Below, in pieces: positions 56,757 to 64,000 of a stretch of 64,000 nucleotides of DNA (its first letter is position 1; each line of letters starts with the position of its first letter). Origin of the DNA: Lineus longissimus (taxonomy: Eukaryota; Nemertea; Pilidiophora; Heteronemertea; Lineidae). The notes under the pieces were generated by a model, which was not told the origin of the DNA, made no database searches, and saw only the letters and a list, made by a program, of their open reading frames with translations. The position numbers were made by a program, and so were the translations under genes. Location of the stretch: NCBI RefSeq assembly GCF_910592395.1, contig NC_088322.1, positions 9,355,431 to 9,419,430 on the forward strand, in the 5' to 3' direction.

Positions 56757-58595
56757 TCTGGTCCCTTGCAAGTTGCTTAACTCTTTAGGACACACTATCA
56801 ATCAAAACGTATATAGAAATATGAATAAAAAGTGCAATGAATGACATGAATTTTTCCCTTTTAGTGTGATGCATTTTCGCTACGGTGCACATTTGGATGA
56901 AGTTTATTAAATTTGTTTGTCCATCCTTTCTATAATCATCAAACATGACTCTATTGCTCGTCCAGTGTAAAGCGGGTCTTTGGCACCAAAGAGGCTATCC
57001 CAAGAATGAAAAATGTGTAATAGTATATACATGTACAGTATATGCAGTCCGAATCTGAAGTCTTTGGTACATGTATTTTATAGTCATGCACCTTAATATA
57101 TAAAACAAATTGTTCTTATCCACAGCGACAGCAGTGTTATTAGGCCTTCTCAATATAAGGTGGTGGCGGCTCCCCAGGGACCGGCTGAGCAACTTGCATC
57201 GCATTGGATTGATCTTGATATGGCGGACGAATGAAAATGACCTGTGGTTGTTGGCCTTGGTACGGTGGTGGCGACTCCCCAGGGCCCGGCTGAGCAACGT
57301 ACCCAGCCTGAGCAACCTGCATCACATTGGATTGATCTTCATATGGCTGTCGAATGAAAATTACCTGTGGTTGTTGGCCTTGGTACGGTGCACAGCAAAT
57401 AGGGCGGCTGCAAATGACAATCTGCGCGATTGCTACGCAGAGATCAGTCAAGCCGACCAGCATGGCGAAAACATCCACGGCAATCGCTGCTTCTGGGTTA
57501 TCCGCACGCGCTATACTTGAGCTGGTTCCCTCAGGGGTTTGTCTGTTTATTTCATCTATTACCGTTGCGGCAGCAGATATCACAAAACAAGTCAATCCTG
57601 CGACTAAGCTGAATACGGAAATAACCAAGCATCCGATAATCGGACACGTTTTCCCAGAGACTGCTGAGCGAACGCCGAGTCCCCCAGCGATGATCATGAG
57701 GAGCCCACAGTAAAGGCCATTACCCAGGGTATAGATGCCGTTACCAACTTTGAGGAGGATGGACCCAATGGCTAGCGCGAAGGCAAGACATCCCAGGATG
57801 ATCTGAAGAGATCCACAGATCAGCTGACCCTTCTTGTTGAAGTTGACTCTCGGTTGCCTCGGAACCGTAACGCTCACCGGCTGAAGCATGATTGTCTATG
57901 TGCTTAAAGTTAATGTACACGAAATGTTAAACGCATCTGCACTATAACACGACTCTAAACGAGCCATATGTACGGGCTTATCAGATACCGCTTGAAGCAA
58001 TGTCAGTGTCCGTCCGAAAATAGGTACCCAGTCCTTGTGCTTCAAGACACATAGTACAGCTTACTCATGAACCCCAATGTGCGTTCGAGAATACTCGGGG
58101 TAGAATATCCGCCGGCAACAGCTCAAGAAATGTCGACCTGCAAGAGCTAATTATATGTGTATATGATATACCTGTACTGTGACAACATGTACAACAAGCC
58201 TAGCTTTATTCGGAACAGTTGGCCTACTGGGAAGAATACATTTGATTAATATTCGATCATGCCTCTGACGTCCTTGAGGACAAAACCATCTTTCAATTAA
58301 AATCCACTCATTCGTGAACTGCATGGCCTCATTCGTAAACTTAGAAAAATGACTCATTGGGAAAAATCCCGGAAAACATTCTCTGATTCAAGTTGTTATG
58401 CCAGTGAATAAGTTCCATGATATCCATTGCTTACAGCATGAGTGCGATCAATAACTGGCCTGATGTAGAGAGCAGCATCCATATCACGTGATAAAGTACG
58501 CCATTACATTGTGTGTGCGCGAATGTAGATCACAAAAGAACAGATTGTATTAAAGGTCTTCAGCCAGCCGTTCGTTAAAAGTTTGAAATTTGAAA
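56757..58595 (-). repeat. tandem segmental duplication, unit 2
   Basis: Partner of 54990-56655; slightly longer, partly because the coding tail contains an extra internal repeat. Similarity fades at the right where a family B element begins. Confidence 0.75.
57140..57889 (-). CDS. MS4A/CD20-like four-transmembrane protein, paralogue 2
   Basis: 249 aa, single exon. The first 18 residues are identical to paralogue 1 except one Ile/Val change; the four membrane helices match (about 22-46, 52-74, 83-108, 132-160), with GSLQIILG in TM1. The extracellular loop before TM4 is shorter (lacks HAYYVKQE). The cytosolic tail contains a duplicated module: APYQGQQPQVIFIRQPYEDQ and PPYQGQQPQVIFIRPPYQDQ, each followed by SN-MQVAQ. 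This gives two PPPY motifs (one internal, one in the final PPPPYIEKA). More WW-domain docking sites than paralogue 1 suggest a change in partner binding (inference). Confidence 0.8.
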   Translation of the reverse strand: MLQPVSVTVPRQPRVNFNKKGQLICGSLQIILGCLAFALAIGSILLKVGNGIYTLGNGLYCGLLMIIAGGLGVRSAVSGKTCPIIGCLVISVFSLVAGLTCFVISAAATVIDEINRQTPEGTSSSIARADNPEAAIAVDVFAMLVGLTDLCVAIAQIVICSRPICCAPYQGQQPQVIFIRQPYEDQSNVMQVAQAGYVAQPGPGESPPPYQGQQPQVIFIRPPYQDQSNAMQVAQPVPGEPPPPYIEKA

Positions 58596-58800
58596 ATAAC
58601 TACATGTAATTTAATAATATTAAAAATATTGTAAAATACACACTGAAAATAATTCTTTCAACGGTGCCGTTGTTGAGACAAATATACAAATACATGTACT
58701 ATAAAAAAACAAGTTTCAGCGAATTCTGCCTGCATAATTACTGCACTACGGCATTGTGTATTTCTATAATCTTGAGCCAGCAGTATTAAAATAAAGGCCT
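58551..58800 (-). repeat. family B MITE-like repeat, copy 4
   Basis: It lies in opposite orientation to copies 2 and 3: 'aaaggtcttcagccagccgt' at the left, then 'aaagtttgaaatttg', 'cggtgccgttgtt', 'ctgcactacggcattgtgta' and AAAGGCCT at the right. It sits just outside the MS4A duplication unit; a fragment also occurs near 56620. Confidence 0.7.
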
Positions 58801-59063
58801 GAAATAAAATGTAATTTTTACGACTCCTTGCCATACTTCGGCCATAACTCCTGTCAAAAATTTTTGCCGGATTTCCGATAGCAATTTTCGTGTTCCCGAA
58901 ACAATCTGCAATGACTTTAGAAGACCGATTGGGAAATTTCATATAAAAATCGCCAGGGGATTCAATTTGGCCACAAACTGCAAGCGCAGTGGTCGGACCT
59001 TGCACGAAAGTGGCTAGTCCCGTATTCATTTAACTCAATCTCCATCGTTTTAAGAGATGACTT

Positions 59064-59290
59064 GGGCTGTCGGGGTGGTACAGTAGTGGAAAAAACTGCG
59101 CCTGTCACCTCTGAGGTTTTGGGTTTGATTCCCGGCTGGTCCCGGTACATTCATGTGATAGAGGGCGACTCTCTTCGACAGCGTAGGTTGCCTTCAGAGT
59201 CTCCAGTTTCCTCCTACTTTACATTACAAATAGTCCAATAATGATTCTAGGGCTAACCATGTCCTAGTCGACGCTCAGTTCTCACCTCGA
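59064..59290 (+). repeat. tRNA-derived SINE (second type)
   Basis: Head GGGGTGGTACAGTAGTGG (A-box-like), then B-box-like TTGGGTTTGATTCCCGGC at about 59118-59136. A body with 'ccagtttcctcctacttta', typical of several marine-invertebrate SINEs, follows. It differs from the 48.5 kb SINE in its body. Right end approximate. Confidence 0.55.
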
Positions 59291-59553
59291 TACTTAGTTT
59301 AAAAGGTTATTTACAGCTAACACGTCGATTAACATCTATATTTCATTTTAGCAACAGCTGCTGAACCGTTGGAGCCGTTCATTGGTTTATATTGATCTTG
59401 TTGCATCTGTTTGTCGTTTCAGGCCTGTATCCCTCGAGTACATGCACTACAGGATTTCTAGGCCTACATGCACATGGTACTGCAACGACACGCCAGCCTG
59501 TATCAACATAGATGGTCCTTTATTTCGTCCCGGGAAATCCCTTCCAAGACAAC

Positions 59554-59611
59554 ATGGCGTCCTCCTTGAAGGAGCGACTCGTCTTCCTTCTGGCTCTACT
59601 ATGCAAATTAG
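59554..59611 (+). CDS. signal-peptide exon of a secreted Gly/Arg-rich protein
   Basis: ATG in good context (AACATGG) followed by MASSLKERLVFLLALLCKL, a positively charged start and a hydrophobic core. Donor GTGAGT follows in phase 1. Joined to the exon at 63117 it reads ...CKLGLISA/RGGGG, with a fitting signal-peptidase site after ISA. A Leu-rich N-terminus interrupted at the end of its core by a phase-1 intron is common in animal secreted proteins. An acceptor-like ATTTCATTTTAG at about 59350 may start a 5' untranslated exon. Confidence 0.65.
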
Positions 59612-62600
59612 GTGAGTACGTCTGCGGATTTATGCAAATAATGTTTTTATGGCTGTCTGGAGTGATTATGTGCGTCATATTGGATAGCACACACAAATAT
59701 GCGTAAAGCCAGATGCATACGAATCTCATTGAATTGTATGGTGCGTTGAAATGACAAGCTTTATTGGCAAATGGAAATGTCTGCCATTTCTAAGCATAGT
59801 TTTGCGCGAGAAAGCATTGTTGTTTTGTATGTAAACTGAACCCACCAGCTGCACGAATTAGGTTCCCCAATAGTAACTCGGTTCCTGAGATAATGTGTAA
59901 CTACATTCTCGAGGAGTTTAGTCTATCAGTGAGCACATTGTTATTTTGTACTTACCTACAAGACAACGATGGAAACATATTTGTCCAAGCTGTCAAAACC
60001 AACGACAACTCGAATTTTTTAGATTTCCCATTCATGAATTACCATACCTCGATAAACTTGTAAATGTTAACAAATCTAGCAATGCAATGCAATGCACGAA
60101 ACCCAGAATCCTTTGCAACGACGTGAATAATCGCGTCATTGCCAAACCCAGGTAAGAACTTCCTGACGTCATCCGGGCCCTTGACCTTGGCCTTGTGATT
60201 GAAGATGACCTTGAGAACTTTAGCAAATCTGCGCCGGCGCGAGAAACCATTTTTCGGAAGACAAGTGATGCAGATCGACTGTATTGGGTGAACGCAGTCT
60301 GTTGATATGACAACCAAGATATCATGATCAAATAGCCACCAATCGACTTGACCTGTCCAATAGGTCTTCGCCAGCTTGATATGATTGCTAAGAACCTTTT
60401 GATAATCAAAAATTTTCAACATAATAACATTACGCATATTTGCGTATCTCACAATGTCAAAATATTTTGTGAACCATGCATTCATTTTATAAAAAAAGTA
60501 CTTTAGGTTTGGTCAAGTCGAAGTGGTGCGTGTTGTTAACTTTAGTCCATGAGCCATCGTAGACTGAAGAGTACTGTCCATTGACATTGACATCGAGCAT
60601 TGTTTTGGTCGAGTCTGCTGAATAAGTACCACAGGTCACCGTTAAGGTCCATTCTCATTTCTGTATCGTGGCTGTCAGTGACCACCAACTTTATATTAAT
60701 GTTCAACATATTCATTGGCACAAGGACTACGTCAGGCGAGAAAGTTTTGAAGGCGAACAACCGAATTCAAAACATATGTCCAGTACTCCGATATGGTTAA
60801 GCAGGATGCATGGCGCTAATGGATGTTCTTCTTCTCCTTCTTCCCCTCCTCCTCTTCTTTTTCTTCTTTGTCTCCCTCTTTCTTGGCGAAATCTAAGAAA
60901 AATTTCCCTGCAGAACGATCTTCAGTGCACAGGGCCACCAGGAGAACAGAGGAACAACGTGGCATCTATATAATGAGGCATACAAATTGGCGTCATTAGG
61001 CATGCAGGTGGTCAAATCTTTGAAAATTACTGGTTCTGAAAGATCTAGGGAGAAACCGGGCGAAAATAGCTGTTGGTATCCATATCAGAGTATAAACCGC
61101 AGCCAGTTAAACCTTTTTTTATTGGAAAAGACTGCGTAGGCAGAGCCAGGATTTCAATAGGCCGTTTTCCAAAAATCTAAGGGCTTTTCACAATCAACTT
61201 TTAATATGCAAGGATTTTAGGTTTGGGACTATCCTGGTCCGTTTTAAACGACCTTCCCCGGGATCAGCCCAGCCTTCATTTCAAACACTTTACAATAACA
61301 AATTCAGCTTGGGTGCCAAGACAATTTTATTTCCACCCAAATCCTACTCATCCCTTCTGCACCAACCTCCCAAGTCACCCGAACACATTCCATGTAGGAA
61401 ACCCTCATTTGCGGTAACTAATTTTATTCCCATCAATTTCCTCCCAATGGTCTGCTACCGACCAAGCAATTTTGCCTCGATACCGGTCTTGGGAGCATTC
61501 CGCACCAGTAGTTGGTCGGAGGAGCCAAACTAATGAGCGTAGGACTCTCACGTGGGATGATAAATCCCCATGATTGATTTCGAGATGAATCCCGATCATT
61601 TCTGACACTGCCAATCCCATGCTCCGAGCATCATCATTAGCAAACGTCGCCAATTGACTGGGCAGTTTGGCTCTTACTGGAGACAGTGCGAATCGGCATC
61701 TTCTCCCTAACAAAGCGAGGGCCTGGATTTCAACAGTTGCAAGGACTTATTTTCCAGGGAAACTATTAAATTTGGAGCCCGTGCCTTTTTGCGTGGGAAT
61801 ATAGTACAGTAGCAGTATACTGAGAAAACGTTCGCCTACGAGTCCCCCTGAACTTATTTGAGAGTCGAAATCGGATCTGGTTTGATACATGCCGCCAGAA
61901 AAATAGTACAATTAGATTTCAGTGAGATTGGTGCCCCGGCTTGAGGACGGATACATCACCAATTAACATTCTCCAAATCGTGCCATTGCATACCGTCGCC
62001 AAGTGCAGAGTGAATATGTTGACTTGCGTACAATTTACAGACTCGCGGTAAATACGCTTCTTCCTCCCGAGTCACTGGAGATTGCAACTCCAAATATCAT
62101 CCTTGCCATCAGCAATCTCCAAGCCTTTGTCATTGCTTACCGTCGACAAGTGCAGATTTGCTCTGTTAACCAGCGTACAATTTGCTCTGTTAACCAGCGT
62201 ACAATTCACAGACTCGCGGTAAATATGCTTAGTCTTCCTCTCACTGGAGATTGCAACTCCAGATATCATCCTTGCCATCAGCAATCTCCAAGCCTTTGTC
62301 ATTGCTTACCGTTGCCTAGCGAAGACTGACTAGCGTACAATTCTAAGATTTATATTTGTAACGCGCCATTCTAAGTCACCCTATTCGAAGCCCAGGGGAA
62401 AAATACGCTACGTCATCTTATTCGTGATCGCACCATCAGATATCATCCCAGATCGATACCAAATCAGTTAGACAGGAATCACTTTCAATCAATTTTTCTC
62501 ATCAATTTTCTACCGTAAAGCGATGTCTTGCGACAGAAGGAGATAAGATGTGTCACAGTCTCGTTCCTGGCTATCAGATCTGCAGAGAATGTAGTGTTTG

Positions 62601-63116
62601 TGAGTGTAGTTACATGTAGGTGCGAGGTTGTATTCAAATTAACCATCTCCTCGCACTGTGCAACATGACCGCATCAATTTAAATAACGAGACTTTGATTT
62701 GATTTGTTTCTGTTATTATTTATACAGTGCCGCATTCACCAGAGCATGCACGCTTAAACTAAATCACTATCACGCTCGATAGAGACCTCATCAGTCACTA
62801 CGGTTTTTCGCTTTTTGCACAAGTTTGCAAACAAAATATTCTCAACGACACGAGAGAGAATAAAAAAGGTTCTCTTTGTGGTAAACAACAGTCAAAATTA
62901 ACCGCGGCCTCTGCAGTCTTAGGCTTTCATACCGGCACATCATTCCGAATTCAAATAAATGTTTACGACATTTTCGACGAAGGGAGATCAGTGTAATATA
63001 CGTCGATCGCAATGCTCAAAATCAAGAGGGCGGGTTCGACTATGCTTCTTTAGCCGTTCAAGGTAATACCGATTCCGCATTAACCGTGTAAGTCTAATTG
63101 TTAACCTCTATTGCAG
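59612..63116. other. first intron of the secreted Gly/Arg-rich gene
   Basis: 3.5 kb from donor GTGAGT to acceptor TCTATTGCAG. It contains a direct repeat near 62.0-62.3 kb. A 148-aa minus-strand frame at 60039-60485 is present, but no start, splice or family evidence supports it as a gene. Confidence 0.55.
62026..62340. repeat. tandem direct repeat, ~172-bp unit
   Basis: 62026-62197 and 62198-62340 share 'gcgtacaatt(t/c)acagact', 'gagattgcaactcca', 'tatcatccttgccatcagca' and 'ctttgtcattgcttaccgt'. A nested 24-bp duplication ('tgctctgttaaccagcgtac') lies at the junction. A partial unit precedes at about 61982. Confidence 0.8.
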
Positions 63117-63210
63117 GCCTTATTTCGGCACGTGGTGGTGGTGGCCGCGGGCGGGGGATCAGAGTCTCCCAGGGTGCGTCAGCCGCAACAGCTCACGGGA
63201 GTACGGACGC
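63117..63210 (+). CDS. Gly/Arg-rich module exon 1
   Basis: 94 nt between acceptor TCTATTGCAG and donor GTAAGT. It continues the signal-peptide exon in frame: LISA, then RGGGGRGRGIRVSQGAS and AATAHGSTD. The RG-rich core closely parallels that of the next exon, so the exons look like duplicated modules. Mature protein would begin at the first RGGGG. Confidence 0.65.
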
Positions 63211-63287
63211 GTAAGTCTTTCATTCTGTGCTGTGCCGCTGTGTCAGTGTTTAATCTCGTGTCACCCTCTTTTATCTTATCTAGGAAG

Positions 63288-63380
63288 TGTGTGTGGTCGC
63301 GGTGGAGGTGGAGGGCGTGGCCGTGGTGCTAGAGTTAGCGCCGGGGGAGAATCCGGTTTAACTGGAGCTAATAAATCAGA
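63288..63380 (+). CDS. Gly/Arg-rich module exon 2
   Basis: 93 nt. The acceptor used is TCTAGGAAG; the TAG three bases earlier gives a stop in phase. The donor is GTAAGT in phase 2. It codes VCGRGGGGRGRGARVSAGGE then SGLTGANKS, repeating the core of the previous exon (GRGGGGRGRG-x-RVS). No later exon is found before the window ends, so the protein is incomplete here. The composition resembles secreted matrix, mucus or antimicrobial-type proteins, but no family is recognised. Confidence 0.6.
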
Positions 63381-64000
63381 GTAAGTACGGCCTATAGACG
63401 CATGGTGGCGCTGTACAGGACCTGTAGACAACGTGCTGTCAATTTAACCGGCAACTTTGATAGGTAAAAACGAGAAAATGATATAAACTGACATGATGTT
63501 AGATTCAAAAGAGATCACTTACATTACACCGCGTGAAAATAGAGACCAAGGGGCGACAGTTTAGAGGCTACCAATCATTCAGATTCGTTGAACCTCGTTA
63601 TCAAGCTTGTAAGTCTTCAAATGCATGTACTTTAACCTTATGTCAAATTATTTCACAGAAATTACGATCTGTCACTCCTTTCAGCTTCAGAAAAACGGCA
63701 AAAGGCCTGATTTAACTTTGCCGTTTTCCCGCTGTGTTTGCCACCGCGGGAATACTTTAATAGGCCACAGCATGTATTGGTAATCTTATTCATCAAAAGA
63801 CGTCTACCGCACAAGTGGGTACCTTGTATTGGCCAAATAAACTCTGTGACCGTACGTCAGTTTTCTCGAGGCGGCAGCGGGAAATCATCCAAGTTGAATC
63901 AGGCCTTAACGTGATAGGTTTCGCTCTGCCCAAAAAATGTAATTATAGTTCGAGCAACTTAGCAAACATATTTGCAATATGACCAATAATCTACAAGTCC
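63381..64000. other. intron or downstream sequence to the window edge
   Basis: No further exon of the Gly/Arg-rich gene could be recognised. A 60-aa open frame at 63533 lacks splice or coding support. Confidence 0.4.

Noticed and set aside
55352-57713. Plus-strand frames of 95-136 aa over the MS4A-like genes
   Set aside because: They run antisense to well-supported four-helix membrane proteins and are duplicated only because the locus is.
60032-60485. Two overlapping minus-strand frames of 125 and 148 aa
   Set aside because: They lie in an intron of the secreted-protein gene, have no recognised motif and overlap each other in different frames.
61405-61713. 102-aa minus-strand frame
   Set aside because: No family, splice or start evidence; composition is not clearly coding.
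1-64000. Prokaryotic features such as CRISPR arrays, operons or Shine-Dalgarno sites
   Set aside because: The gene structure with GT-AG introns, SINEs and MITE-like elements is that of an animal genome; no regular spacer-repeat array was seen.

Overview
This is animal (metazoan) nuclear DNA. Genes are split by GT-AG introns, and the long AT-rich gene-poor tracts are full of small inverted-repeat elements and two tRNA-derived SINEs. A copy of the TTAGCTCACC / GTCCGTCGTCCGTC-type repeat, tRNA-derived SINEs and a tyrosine-recombinase retrotransposon fit a marine invertebrate, probably a spiralian such as a mollusc or brachiopod. The species cannot be fixed from sequence alone.

Layout. (1) 3.7-12.9 kb, minus strand: I rebuilt a ten-coding-exon gene from splice sites and reading phase. 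It encodes a protein of about 1311 aa: a long N-terminal coiled coil, a helical middle, a segment resembling the C-terminal helical domain of guanylate-binding proteins (GBPs), then a second long coiled coil. No GTPase domain is visible. (2) 17.2-20.3 kb, plus strand: a 1041-aa coiled-coil protein in one exon, with possible further 5' exons near 14.1-14.5 kb. These two genes are divergent. (3) 20.3-33.4 kb: no convincing gene, only repeats and one weak TATA-plus-first-exon candidate at 25.5 kb. (4) 33.4-39.5 kb: a nearly intact Ngaro/PAT-type tyrosine-recombinase retrotransposon with gag, RT-RNase H and recombinase genes. Its split direct repeats are in the order A1 - genes - B1 A2 - B2. Its polymerase gene is broken by one extra T in a T run. 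(5) 39.5-55 kb: repeat-rich and gene-poor. (6) 55-58.6 kb, minus strand: a tandem duplication of about 1.7 kb carrying two single-exon four-transmembrane MS4A/CD20-like genes. (7) 59.5 kb to the right edge, plus strand: the first three coding exons of a secreted protein, a signal-peptide exon followed by two exons coding related Gly/Arg-rich modules. The gene runs off the window.

Several families of short palindromic (MITE-like) elements recur within the window. Three are defined here: family A begins TAAGGGTTGACC (4 copies), family B begins AAAGG..ACGCCGTTCG (4 copies), and family C begins CCGGTGTGACAGCGG (2 full copies and 1 partial).
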